Below are positions 5,038-13,900 of a DNA stretch of 16,963 bases, piece after piece. The position numbers and the translations under genes are program-made. Source of the DNA: an archaeon (GTDB lineage Archaea; Nanobdellota; Nanobdellia; SCGC-AAA011-G17; PNOQ01); the NCBI GenBank assembly GCA_021107835.1, contig JAIOSD010000038.1, positions 1 to 16,963 of the forward strand, written 5' to 3'. The stretch's first letter is position 1, and each line of letters begins with the position of its first letter. Below the pieces are notes generated by a model. The model was given only the letters and a program-made list of their open reading frames with translations, had not been told where the DNA came from and made no database searches.

Positions 5038-5442
5038 TTATTTTGGTTTTAATACTGGCAATCTTATGTGTGGTGGCAAATTTACTTCTTGAGTTAAACT
5101 TAGTGCCTTTATATTACATTTAGCTAATATTGTGTTTAATATTTGTGGCGCTAAATCTTCTGGTAGTTTTTTATCTTTTTTCCAACCATCTAAGATTTCT
5201 TTAACTTTTTTTTCATCTTCCATATAGAGTACGTTACCATTTAGGTTAATTTTTCCTACCTTTGGTTCATAATTCACTAGAAACTCAAAATTAAACTTTA
5301 ATACGTTTTCAGCACTTGTTAAGTTTAATTTTTCTTGCTCTAATGATTTTATAGAAAGATCATTCTTTATGTTTAGTTTTCCAGTTATTTGGCTTGTTTT
5401 TTCTATTGTTATTTTTTCAAAATTGAATCCCACTATAGGCAT
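5038..5442 (-). CDS. Conserved small archaeal protein, faintly SecB-like
   Basis: A 134-residue soluble protein beginning MPIVGFNFEKITIEKT and ending in the proline-rich LPPHIRLPVLKPK. It appears to be beta strands (residues 1-75, including FEFLVNYEPKVGKINLNGNVLY) followed by helices (75-115: KEILDGWKKDKKLPEDLAPQ). Strands forming a sheet, then helices, then a conserved proline-rich tail, recalls SecB-like export chaperones, whose C-terminal region also has a hydrophobic proline-containing segment. That is a resemblance by eye, not an assignment. Both start signals are clear: TATA box at 5472-5483, expected transcript start near 5451, and GGTGAT (5448-5453) just before ATG 5442. It is expressed alone, between the 35-aa ORF and argS. 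Confidence 0.7.
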   Translation of the reverse strand: MPIVGFNFEKITIEKTSQITGKLNIKNDLSIKSLEQEKLNLTSAENVLKFNFEFLVNYEPKVGKINLNGNVLYMEDEKKVKEILDGWKKDKKLPEDLAPQILNTILAKCNIKALSLTQEVNLPPHIRLPVLKPK

Positions 5443-5486
5443 TTTACATCACCCTTTTTAGATTTGCGGAGAATTTATAAAACTTT

Positions 5487-7178
5487 CTACATTTTGGTTG
5501 GAATTTCTATACCCAGTATACCTAATGCATTTTCAATTACTTGTGATGTGCTTTTTATTAACAATAGCCTTGCTTTGGTAAGTTCTTTATCTTTTATATT
5601 AATTACTTGGCATTCGTGATAAAAGGTATTAAATGCCTTTGATAGATCAATCAAATAGTTGCATAAGATAGATGGTTTGGATTCTTTTGTACATTTCTCT
5701 ATTATTTCAGGATATTTTACTAATAAAGATATTATTCTTTTCTCATATCTGCTTTTTAGTTTTGAGTAATCTATTTTTGTTAAATTTTGTTTAGTTTTTC
5801 TTAATATTGATTTTATTCTTACATTTGTGTATTGTATATATGGTCCTGTTTCCCCCTCGAATTTTATTGATTCCTTAGGATTATATGTAAAATCTTTCAT
5901 AGTATCATATTTTAATATATGGAATTTCAAAGCCCCCACACCTATTTTTTCAGATAACAAATTTAATTCTTTTTCTTTGATTTGTTTGTTTCTTTTTTTT
6001 ATCTCTTTTTTTGCTAATTTGTGCATTTCATCTGCTAATGTGTCTGCGTCTACTACGGCCCCTTCTCTTGATTTCATTCTTCCCCCTGGAACCCTAATAT
6101 AACCATATGCTAAATGATATAATCCTTTTACAAATTTGAAGTTTAATCTTCTTAAAATTTCAAATAAAACCTTGAAGTGGTGTATTTGTTCATTTGCTAC
6201 TACATACACCATTTTATCCATCTTAAAGTCTTTATATCTTAAATTAGCTAGAATTATGTCTTGGGTTATATATATTGATGTTCCATCTGCCCTTAGAACC
6301 ACTTTTTTACCCAATCCTTGTTTTTCTAAATCTATAATAATATTTTTATTTTCATCTTTTTTGAATATTTTATTTTTTATTCCTTTCTTTATAATTTCTT
6401 TTCCACCTTCATAATACTCACTTTCAAAATATGCTTTATCTATCTTTACCCCAAACCTTTCGTAAGTTTGGTTTATACCTTTCATAGCCCATGAATTCAT
6501 CTTTTTCCAAGTTGCTATTGTTTTTCTATCTTTTTTTTCCCATTTTAGAAGAAGTTCACTTAGTTCATCATTTAGTTTTGGATTTTGTTTAGATTTTTTA
6601 TCAAACAAAACATAATAATTCCCTACAAAATGGTCTGGTTTTTTGTTTGGTTTTTTATTCTTTCCAAATTTTTGGTATGCTAAAAGAGATTTGCAAATGT
6701 GTATTCCTCTATCATTCACTATATCTACCCTGTAAGTTTTATTCCCAATTGCTTTATTTAAATTTGTTAGTGTATTCCCAAGAAGTAAGTTCCTAATATG
6801 TCCTAAGTGGAGGGGTTTGTTTGTGTTTGGACCAGGGGATTCTATCAAAATTGTTTTTTTGGTTTGTTTTTTTGTCCCATATTTTTTCTTTTGTTTTTGA
6901 ATTTTTGTTAGAGTTTGTTTTGTTAAATAAGTAGAATTTATAAAGAAATTAATATAAGGTCCATTTGGTTGGATTTTTGATATAAATTCAGGTTTTTTTA
7001 TTTTATTATATAATTCAGTTGCTATCTTTTGTGGATGTTTTTTCTTTTGTTTTGAAAGTTGGTAGCATGGAAAAGCAAAATCCCCTATTTCTTGATTTAG
7101 TGGGATTTCTAATATAACTTCTTTTAATTTTGTTTCTTTTTTTAATATTTTTATTATTTCTTGTTTAATTTTGTTCAT
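5487..7178 (-). CDS. argS: Arginine-tRNA ligase (class I)
   Basis: A 563-residue enzyme of normal length that charges tRNA-Arg with arginine using ATP. The N-terminal tRNA-contacting (Add1-like) domain spans about residues 1-90 and ends in GPYINFFI. The class I HIGH motif is HLGH at 124-127 within NTNKPLHLGHIRN. The Rossmann core holds YITQDIILANLRY. The KMSKS loop is the divergent RMKSREG (367-373), as is usual for arginyl-tRNA synthetases. The C-terminal DALR anticodon-binding domain runs from about 442 (GETGPYIQYTNVRIKSILRK) to the end ALGILGIEIPTKM. ATG 7178 has a TATA box (CATTTAAAAG, 7202-7211) about 28 bp upstream, so the mRNA is probably leaderless. The protein is very lysine-rich, in line with the A/T-rich genome. 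Assignment is certain. Confidence 0.98.
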   Translation of the reverse strand: MNKIKQEIIKILKKETKLKEVILEIPLNQEIGDFAFPCYQLSKQKKKHPQKIATELYNKIKKPEFISKIQPNGPYINFFINSTYLTKQTLTKIQKQKKKYGTKKQTKKTILIESPGPNTNKPLHLGHIRNLLLGNTLTNLNKAIGNKTYRVDIVNDRGIHICKSLLAYQKFGKNKKPNKKPDHFVGNYYVLFDKKSKQNPKLNDELSELLLKWEKKDRKTIATWKKMNSWAMKGINQTYERFGVKIDKAYFESEYYEGGKEIIKKGIKNKIFKKDENKNIIIDLEKQGLGKKVVLRADGTSIYITQDIILANLRYKDFKMDKMVYVVANEQIHHFKVLFEILRRLNFKFVKGLYHLAYGYIRVPGGRMKSREGAVVDADTLADEMHKLAKKEIKKRNKQIKEKELNLLSEKIGVGALKFHILKYDTMKDFTYNPKESIKFEGETGPYIQYTNVRIKSILRKTKQNLTKIDYSKLKSRYEKRIISLLVKYPEIIEKCTKESKPSILCNYLIDLSKAFNTFYHECQVINIKDKELTKARLLLIKSTSQVIENALGILGIEIPTKM

Positions 7179-7201
7179 AATTAAAAAAATAGAAAGAGTA
7201 T

Positions 7202-7211
7202 CTTTTAAATG
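7202..7211 (-). promoter_or_regulatory. TATA box of argS
   Basis: CATTTAAAAG on the minus strand, centred about 28 nt before ATG 7178. It overlaps the sequence just before the stop of the upstream PRC-barrel gene, so argS has its own promoter. Confidence 0.5.
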
Positions 7212-7219
7212 TTACGAAA

Positions 7220-7483
7220 TTATATTATATCTTCTTCTGCAACAACAATGAAATCCCCAATTGCAATAACTGCACTATGTGGAATTAATAAACTTCCAGC
7301 TTCATCCTTTTCAAGATCTAGTCCTTCTGTAAATCCGGTTGGGTTTTTTAGGATAATTTGGAGTAATTCCCCTGTTCTTGTTTCAAAAACTATATTTCCT
7401 ACTTCTCCAAACCGTTTACCTGCTTTACTTACCACTATTTTTCCAAGAAGTTGTTTTGCGTATTTTTTATCGTCAGTAGTCAT
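7220..7483 (-). CDS. PRC-barrel domain protein
   Basis: An 87-residue protein consisting of one PRC-barrel: QLLGKIVVSKAGKRFGEVGNIVFETRTGELLQIILKNP carries the family pattern (G..V....G...G.V.......TG.l), and IPHSAVIAIGDFIVVAEE supplies the last strands. PRC-barrels are small beta barrels found alone in many archaea and in RimM; they usually mediate RNA or protein contacts. The partner here is unknown. It is unusual in this window in having a strong Shine-Dalgarno sequence, AAGGAGGC at 7491-7498, eight bases before ATG 7483, with a TATA box at 7521-7529. It therefore has a real leader while most neighbours look leaderless. It lies just upstream of argS in the same direction. Confidence 0.85.
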   Translation of the reverse strand: MTTDDKKYAKQLLGKIVVSKAGKRFGEVGNIVFETRTGELLQIILKNPTGFTEGLDLEKDEAGSLLIPHSAVIAIGDFIVVAEEDII

Positions 7484-7490
7484 TTGAAAT

Positions 7491-7498
7491 GCCTCCTT
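7491..7498 (-). promoter_or_regulatory. Strong Shine-Dalgarno of the PRC-barrel gene
   Basis: AAGGAGGC on the minus strand ends seven to eight bases before ATG 7483. It is the most complete ribosome-binding site in the window and fixes this start. Confidence 0.75.
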
Positions 7499-7533
7499 GA
7501 TTGTGAGAGTATACAGAAGTTTATAAAAGTTTC

Positions 7534-7827
7534 TTAACTAAATAAGTCGCTTAAGGTTTCTTTAATCCCCTCCCAAGTTTCTCCTACACCTTCCATAAAC
7601 TCTTGTTCTTTTACAGAATCTACTATTGTAGCACCTGTTTTTACTATTTGATTGTCTGTTTCAAGAGTATTTTCTGATTCTAAAGTTGCTATAATTACAA
7701 AAAATACAAAAGTTACAAGGAGTATCATTAAAAATGTTTTTGAAAATGATTTAAATAATACATGTTTTGTTACTTCGAATAATACCAATGTTATTATAAT
7801 TATTGTCCCTAATAGTAATACATCCAT
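7534..7827 (-). CDS. Small two-TM membrane protein with an acidic tail
   Basis: A 97-residue protein with two hydrophobic segments (about 3-18 and 32-50) separated by TKHVLFKSFSK, whose positive charge predicts a cytoplasmic loop and an outside C-terminus. The tail (51-97) is acidic and helical (ESENTLETDNQIVKTGATIVDS...). The overall plan, a two-TM hairpin followed by an outside helical region, resembles a reduced version of the 230-aa protein at 4067-4759. I see no clear sequence similarity and recognise no family. A TATA box (minus-strand reading of gtatataaat, 7851-7860) is about 28 bp before ATG 7827, so it is leaderless. It is the first leftward gene next to the putative origin. Confidence 0.65.
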   Translation of the reverse strand: MDVLLLGTIIIITLVLFEVTKHVLFKSFSKTFLMILLVTFVFFVIIATLESENTLETDNQIVKTGATIVDSVKEQEFMEGVGETWEGIKETLSDLFS

Positions 7828-7850
7828 TTTATTTCTTTTTGTTGTTTAAA

Positions 7851-7860
7851 GTATATAAAT
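7851..7860 (-). promoter_or_regulatory. TATA box of the small membrane gene beside the origin
   Basis: ATTTATATAC on the minus strand, centred about 28 nt before ATG 7827. Confidence 0.5.
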
Positions 7861-8098
7861 TTATTTGTTACACCCCCGGACCCTTATTGCATATGGAACT
7901 TGGTTTTATTTTGTTTTTCCTTTGGAGTTTAGTTTTTATGTGATTTTTAAGTTTGATTTTAAGAGTATATTTGGGTTATTTTCCTTATTTTTTTCTTCTT
8001 TTCTTCTTTTTTTAGTATTTAGTATTAGAAGCTTTAAAACTAGAAAATTTTGAAGAATTTTTGTTTTTTGTTTTTATTTTGTTTTTTAAGTTTTTTTA

Positions 8099-8136
8099 TA
8101 TTATATTATATATTATATATTATATATATTATTTAT
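8099..8136. repeat. Alternating TA tract, candidate DNA-unwinding element
   Basis: An almost pure A/T stretch dominated by TATAT and ATTATAT steps, the lowest-stability sequence in the intergenic region, placed immediately before the ORB-like boxes. Confidence 0.6.
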
Positions 8137-8150
8137 GTTACTATCCAAAA

Positions 8151-8172
8151 GTTTCTACAGGAAATTGAAGGG
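8151..8172 (+). promoter_or_regulatory. ORB-like origin recognition box 1
   Basis: The core TTCTACAGGAAA (8153-8164) matches the archaeal mini-ORB core TTCCAGTGGAAA at 9 of 12 positions and is followed after five bases by GGG, like the G-string of ORB elements. The consensus is from memory. Confidence 0.5.
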
Positions 8173-8200
8173 TTAGATAGGTAAAATAGTTGTAAAATTA

Positions 8201-8222
8201 GTTCCATAGGAAACATAGGTCT
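8201..8222 (+). promoter_or_regulatory. ORB-like origin recognition box 2
   Basis: The core TTCCATAGGAAA (8202-8213) matches the archaeal mini-ORB core at 10 of 12 positions, including the full TTCCA..GGAAAC frame. It has the same orientation as box 1, with cores starting 49 bp apart. Confidence 0.6.
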
Positions 8223-8235
8223 CGGTGTCTATGTT
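8212..8235. repeat. Short inverted repeat overlapping ORB-like box 2
   Basis: AACATAG at 8212-8218 is complementary to CTATGTT at 8229-8235 across a 10-bp spacer (GTCTCGGTGT). It overlaps the end of box 2 and lies just upstream of the cdc6 TATA box. It could be an initiator or operator half-site pair. Confidence 0.45.
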
Positions 8236-8249
8236 AAATAATATGAATG

Positions 8250-8259
8250 TTTAAATAAT
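8250..8259 (+). promoter_or_regulatory. TATA box of the cdc6-PolD operon
   Basis: TTTAAATAAT is centred about 30 nt before ATG 8284, so the transcript should start within a few bases of the start codon. The ORB-like box 2 lies upstream, so Cdc6 bound at the origin could also control its own operon. Confidence 0.5.
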
Positions 8260-8283
8260 ATCTTTTGAATAATTTTTATTAAA

Positions 8284-9498
8284 ATGGTAAAGGGAAACAT
8301 AAAAAATTTCTTTGAAGATTATCTTTCGAAAGAATCTATTTTTGAAAATAAAAAAGTTTTGCAGATTAGTTATACCCCGGATACAATACCTCATAGGGAG
8401 GTGCAAATAAAAGAGATTGCCGGAATTCTTGCCCCGGTTTTAAGGGGGGAAAAACCATCTAATGTTTTTCTTTATGGGAAAACAGGTACTGGAAAAACAT
8501 TATCTGTTTTGCATGTTATTGATAATTTAAAAAAATTAGCTGAAACAAAAAAATTACCCTTACACATTGTTTATATTAATTGTAAATTGAAGCGAGTTGC
8601 AGATACAGAATATAGGTTAATATCTAGTCTTGCGAGGGAATTTGGGCAAAAGAATATCCCTACTACTGGATTGGCTACTGATGAAATATATAGGCTTTTC
8701 TTAAAGGGTATTGATAAAGGGCCAAATCAAGTTATTTTAGTTCTGGATGAGATAGATCAGTTAGTAAAAAAAGCAGGTGATGAAATATTATATAATCTTA
8801 CTAGAATAAATGCTGAATTGAAAAATACACAAATTACTTTTGTGGGTATTTCTAATGATCTTAGGTTTGCAAATGATTTGGATCCTAGAGTTAAATCTTC
8901 TTTAGCAGAGGAGGATATTAATTTTCCATCTTATAATGCTTTACAGTTACAAGATATTTTAAATGAGCGTGCAAAGAGGGCGTTTAAAATAAAATCAATT
9001 TCTGAAGGTGTTATTGCAAAGTGTGCTGCTTATGCTGCAAGGGAACATGGGGATGCTAGGAGGGCTTTAGATTTGTTAAGGGTTGCTGGTGAATTGGTAG
9101 AAAGGGCAGGAGAGATGGAACTAAAGATAAGCCATATTGATTTTGCAGAATCTAAAATTGAGAATGATCTTGTTTTAGAGGTGATAAGTACGTTGCCTAA
9201 ACAATCTCAACTTACTTTATTATCTATATTTGATCTATATGGTAAGAAAGGTAATGAAAGATTTTTTACTGGAGATGTTTATGATCGTTATAGTGAGCAC
9301 TGTAAGATGTGTGGTTTAAAACCATTAACACAAAGGAGATTATCTGATCTTATTGCAGAATTAGATATGCTTGGAATAATCAATGCAAGAATAGTTAGTA
9401 AAGGGAGGTATGGTAGAACCAAAGAAATAGGTTTAGCAATGCCTCAATCAAGTATCCCTAATTTAATTTCTCAGCTTAATGGATGGTTGGGTTTATGA
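8284..9498 (+). CDS. cdc6: Orc1/Cdc6 replication initiator (AAA+ ATPase)
   Basis: A 404-residue protein of normal family length that binds origin DNA and loads the MCM helicase. The N-terminal region ends in TPDTIPHREVQ, typical of Orc1/Cdc6. AAA+ motifs follow in order: Walker A GKTGTGKT (65-72), Walker B ILVLDEID (151-158), sensor 1 with N191 in FVGISND, and sensor 2 GDARRALDLLR (256-266). The C-terminal winged helix (about 300-400), including PLTQRRLSDLIAELDMLGII and the wing SKGRYGRTKEI, contacts ORB sites. It heads an operon with both PolD subunits: its TGA stop (9496-9498) overlaps the next start as ATGA. It lies directly beside the ORB-like boxes it would be expected to bind. Assignment is certain; being the only initiator of the genome cannot be judged here. 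Confidence 0.97.
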   Translation: MVKGNIKNFFEDYLSKESIFENKKVLQISYTPDTIPHREVQIKEIAGILAPVLRGEKPSNVFLYGKTGTGKTLSVLHVIDNLKKLAETKKLPLHIVYINCKLKRVADTEYRLISSLAREFGQKNIPTTGLATDEIYRLFLKGIDKGPNQVILVLDEIDQLVKKAGDEILYNLTRINAELKNTQITFVGISNDLRFANDLDPRVKSSLAEEDINFPSYNALQLQDILNERAKRAFKIKSISEGVIAKCAAYAAREHGDARRALDLLRVAGELVERAGEMELKISHIDFAESKIENDLVLEVISTLPKQSQLTLLSIFDLYGKKGNERFFTGDVYDRYSEHCKMCGLKPLTQRRLSDLIAELDMLGIINARIVSKGRYGRTKEIGLAMPQSSIPNLISQLNGWLGL

Positions 9499-10967
9499 AA
9501 GAAAAAATAAAATCTTTAATGGATAAAGGTTATTTATTGGATCCTGATGTTTTGGATATTTTAGATAATAATTCTTTGAAGTTGATATGTGCTCATATAA
9601 ATCCTTTATCTGAAACAATTTTAACAAAGGGATTGATTAGTGCACTTAAGGAAAAATATTGTGATATTGAAGAGGGTAGAATTGATACAAATATTAAAGA
9701 TAATTGTTCTGTTAAAATAGTGGAGGATTATGAAGATGATGTGAAGAAAGTAGAAGTTCATGATTTTGTGGAGCATTATAAAATAAGATATAATTTTTTA
9801 AGAAAAATTTTGCAAACTAGACTCGAACTTTCAGATACAATTTCTATTAATAGGGTTTTTGGAAAGATGGAAAGAGAAAAGGTTTCTTTAATTGGTTTGG
9901 TTCTTAGTAAGGATATTACAAAAAATAATAATATTTTGTTGGAAATTGAGGATCCTTCTGGTTCTATAAAGGTTCTTATTACCTCTAATAAAGAAGAAAA
10001 TTATAGAAAAGCGCAAGATGTGGTATTGGATGAGGTAATTGGTATTGTAGGTAGTATGGGGAATGGAATAGTTTTTGTTAATGAACTATTTTTTCCTGAT
10101 GTTCCACTGAATAATGTTAAGATAAAAAAATCTCCAGTTGATGAATCAGTAGCAATAATTTCTGATTTACATCTTGGGTCTAAAAATTTTTTGGAAGATG
10201 AATTTATTAAATTTATAAATTGGTTGAATGGAGAAACTGGTACATTTGAACAAAAGAAAGTTGCTAAATCTGTTAAATATTTGTTTGTTGTTGGAGATAT
10301 TATTGCGGGGGTTGGAGTCTATCCTGGGCAGGAAGAGGAATTAAAGATTATAGATATCAAAGATCAGTTTAAAAGAGTTACTGAACTGTTTGGTATGGTT
10401 AGAGAAGATATTGAGATCATTATTTCGCCAGGTAATCATGATTCTGTTAGATTGGCTGAACCGCAACCTAAATTAGACAAGAAGTATGCTGGAAATTTAC
10501 TTGATTTGCCTAATATAACTTTTGTGAGCAATCCTTCTGTTGTTAATGTGGGTGCATGTGGGGGGTTTTTAGGTTTTGATATATTATTATATCATGGGTT
10601 CGGGTTTAGTTATTATATTGATAAAGTAGATCGTTTAAGAATTGAGGGGGGTTATGATAAAGTAGATACAACTATGAAATTTTTGTTACAAAAAAGACAT
10701 CTTTCTCCGAGCCATACTTCAACATTGTTTATTGTAGATCCAAAAAGAGATGGTTTGGTAATAAAAAAGGTTCCAGATTTTTTTATGTGTGGCCATGCCC
10801 ATAAATTTAGTATGGGTCAATATGGGAAAACCACCTTTCTTTCTGGAAGTTGTTGGGAAACAAAAACAAAATATCAGCTTAAGGGCGGGCATAATCCAGT
10901 GCCAGGTAGGGTACCAATTATTAACTTAAAAACAAGAGATGTGAAGCTTATGAAATTTTATGATTAA
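9495..10967 (+). CDS. polB: DNA polymerase D small subunit DP1 (exonuclease)
   Basis: A 490-residue proofreading 3'-5' exonuclease subunit of the archaeal replicative polymerase D. The N-terminal helical part (about 1-100) is followed by an OB-fold (130-205: KVSLIGLVLSKDI ... EIEDPSGSIKVLI) and a calcineurin-like phosphodiesterase domain. Metal-binding motifs are intact: D-x-H in IISDLHLGS (D224, H226), GD at 267-268, GNHD at 313-316, H367 in LLYHGFG and GHAH at 433-436, so the nuclease should be active. I chose ATG 9495, which overlaps the cdc6 stop as ATGA; an in-frame ATG at 9483 would add four residues (MVGF) inside cdc6. The large subunit starts two bases after its stop, so equimolar coupled expression is expected. 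Confidence 0.96.
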   Translation: MKEKIKSLMDKGYLLDPDVLDILDNNSLKLICAHINPLSETILTKGLISALKEKYCDIEEGRIDTNIKDNCSVKIVEDYEDDVKKVEVHDFVEHYKIRYNFLRKILQTRLELSDTISINRVFGKMEREKVSLIGLVLSKDITKNNNILLEIEDPSGSIKVLITSNKEENYRKAQDVVLDEVIGIVGSMGNGIVFVNELFFPDVPLNNVKIKKSPVDESVAIISDLHLGSKNFLEDEFIKFINWLNGETGTFEQKKVAKSVKYLFVVGDIIAGVGVYPGQEEELKIIDIKDQFKRVTELFGMVREDIEIIISPGNHDSVRLAEPQPKLDKKYAGNLLDLPNITFVSNPSVVNVGACGGFLGFDILLYHGFGFSYYIDKVDRLRIEGGYDKVDTTMKFLLQKRHLSPSHTSTLFIVDPKRDGLVIKKVPDFFMCGHAHKFSMGQYGKTTFLSGSCWETKTKYQLKGGHNPVPGRVPIINLKTRDVKLMKFYD

Positions 10968-10969
10968 AA

Positions 10970-13900
10970 ATGTCTAAAAACTTTGAAAAATATTTTGAAA
11001 AATTGGATAATCAAGTATCTAAGGCTTATTTGGTTGCTAATAAAGCGAGAGCTAAAGGGTATGATCCTGTTGATAAGGTTGAAATTCCTATCGCAAAAAA
11101 TATGGCGGAAAGGGTAGAGGGATTAATTAGTGTTGTAGCGCCCCAATTGGCTGGTTCTGGAGTTAGTCAGAGAATTATTGAATTGGAGAAAGAATATGGG
11201 ATACAACATCCAATAATTGCATTTTTATTATCTGTAGAGGTGGCAAAGCAAATGTTTTGTAAGTTTGAGGATGAGAAGGAAGCTATTGAAGTTGGTTTGA
11301 GAGTTGGTTTAGCATATATTACAAATGGGGTTGTAGCTTCCCCTTTAGAGGGGTTTGTTAGGTTGGAGTTAAAAGATACATTAGATGGTTCTGGAAAATA
11401 TTTTGCACTTTATTTTGGGGGTCCAATTCGGAGTGCTGGAACTACTGCCACTTGCTTTTTTGTAGCTTGTGCAGATTATGTTAGGAGGCAAATGGGGTAT
11501 CAAGCTTATGATCCAACGGAAGATGAAATTAAGAGAACTTTTTCTGAATTAGATTTCTTTAATGATAGAATTACAAATTTGCAATATATGCCTTCGGAAG
11601 AAGAGTCAGATTATATCACTAAATTTCTTCCTTTGCAGATAGAAGGGGATGCTAGTGAGAAAATTGAGGTGCCCAATTATAAAGATCTACCAAGGGTAAG
11701 TACCAACAAGTTGAGGAATGGATTTTGTCTTGTTGTTGGAGAAGGTCTTGCTTTGAAATGGAAGAAGTTTTGGGGGAAATTTTCTAAATGGTGTGATCAA
11801 GTAGATATGAAAGATTGGAAATTTGTTGATGGGTTTATTAAATTACAAGAACAGGTTAGAGCCAAAAAAATAATAAAAAAAGAAGATGTGGGGGAAAAAA
11901 TCCTTCCAGATTATGGGTTTATTAAGGATATTGTTGCAGGTAGACCTGTTTTTGGACACCCCTTAGAAAGTGGGGGGTTTAGATTAAGGTATGGTCGTAC
12001 AAGAATGTCTGGCTTTTCAGTAGATGCATTGCACCCTGCAACTGGAGTTGTGCTTGATGGATATGTTGCTTCTGGAACACAACTTAAGCCTGAAAGGCCT
12101 AAAAAAGGGAATACAGTTGTATATTGCGATTCTATTGAAGGTCCGATTGTTAAATTAAAAAATGGTTGTGTTTTGAGATTGGAGAGCCAAGAAAGTGCGG
12201 AGAAAGTGAATAAGGATGTCGAGGAAGTGTTGTATCTTGGAGATATTTTAATGGATTATGGAGATTTTTTAGATAGGGGTTCTATGTTGTATCCTGTTGG
12301 TTATTGTGAGGAATGGTGGTTTAAGGAAGTGGAAGCAACAAGTAAAACTCCCGAAGAGATAGAAAAGTTAACAAAAATTAAATTACCTTTGCTTAAGGGG
12401 TTGTTTAATAATCCCTTACTAACTAAACTATCTGCTAAAGATGCTTTTGAGATTTCTAAAAGATTAAAAATACCTTTGCATCCAAGATATATTTTCCATT
12501 GGAAATCTATTACTATTAAGGAATTTTTGGTTTTAATTGGGTGGTTATTGCGAGGGGTAATAAAAAAACAAGAAGAGAAGATTATACTCCCCTTAAATTA
12601 TAAAGTTGAAGAATATGAAAACCCCAAGAGGATTTTAGAGTTGTTAGGGGTACCGCATATAATATCTAATAAAGAGTTTGTTGTTTTGGAAGGAAATTGG
12701 GCTTCTGCACTTATGATTAATTTGGGATTTTATGGGGAAGAGGATAAATTTAAGAAAATGGTTGGGGCGGTTTCTGAAAAAAAAGATATTTTAAAAATGA
12801 TTAATAAATTTTCTGAGGTTGAAATAAGGGATAAATCTGGGATATTTATTGGTGCTAGAATGGGTAGGCCTGAAAAAGGAAAAATGAGAAAACTTACTGG
12901 AAGTCCTCATGTTCTGTTTCCAGTTGGAGAAGAGGGGGGGAGATTAAGATCTTTTCAGGCAGCAATGGAAGAAGGGAAAGTTAGTGCAGAAATCCCATTA
13001 TATAAATGTAATAAATGTAATAATGATACTGTTTATCCTGTTTGTGAAGTTTGTGAGAATAAAACAGATAGATTATATTTTTGTAAAAGTTGTAATAAAA
13101 TAATGGATGAAGAAAAATGTAAACAACATGGTCCTTGTATGCCATATAAATTGCAAGATATTCAAATACAAAAATATTTAAACAATGCACAGAAAAAACT
13201 TGGACTAAAAGATATGCCTGCTTTGATAAAAGGTGTTAGGGGTACAATTAGTGTAGATCACACCCCTGAAAATTTGGTTAAAGGAATTCTGAGAGCAATA
13301 CATAGTATTAATGTTAACAAGGATGGAACTATTAGGTTTGATATGACTGAAATGACTATTACCCATTTTAAACCGAATGAAATTGGTACTTCTATAGAAA
13401 AAATTAAAGAGTTGGGATATGATAAAGACATTTATGGTGGTGAATTGATTAGTGGTGATCAAATAGTAGAGATTAAGGCCCAAGATGTTATTTTGCCTTC
13501 TCCTTCTGATTCTTTGGAGGAGGGTGCAGATGTTATTTTATATAGGGTGGCTAATTTTATTGATGATCTTTTAGAAAAGTTTTATGGGGTAGAAAAGTTT
13601 TACAATATAAAAGATAAATCAGATTTAATCGGACACTTGGTGGTTGGGTTAAGCCCACACACTTGTGCAGGGATTGTATGTAGGATTATTGGATTTTCTA
13701 AAATGCAGGGGTTGGTTGCCCACCCTTATTTACATTCAATTATGAGGCGAGATTGTGATGGTGATGAAGCAGGAATAATGTTTTTAATGGATGCTTTATT
13801 AAATTTTTCAAGAAAATTATTAGGTGGTCATCGAGGTGCAACCCAAGATGAACCATTGATTTTGACCACTCATTTACAACCTACTGAAGTAGATGATCAA

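Larger units (their letters stand above)
7861..8283. other. Gene-free region with features of a replication origin
   Basis: About 420 bp without a convincing gene lie between divergent transcription units. The first part (7900-8098) is strikingly T-rich on the plus strand. It leads into an alternating (TA)n tract at about 8099-8136, a candidate DNA-unwinding element. Two ORB-like boxes (8151-8172 and 8201-8222) and a 7-bp inverted repeat (8212-8218/8229-8235) follow, then the cdc6 promoter. Archaeal origins commonly sit directly beside the orc1/cdc6 gene with such boxes, and in Pyrococcus the PolD genes are close by too. The elements are visible; origin activity is inference. Confidence 0.65.

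Noticed and set aside
7865..8053. 62-codon hydrophobic plus-strand ORF in the origin-like region
   Set aside because: It starts at TTG with no ribosome site, is dominated by Phe/Leu/Ser as expected from translating a T-rich strand, and shows no family pattern.
13205..13483. 92-codon minus-strand ORF inside the DP2 gene
   Set aside because: It is antisense to conserved PolD sequence, with no promoter or ribosome site.
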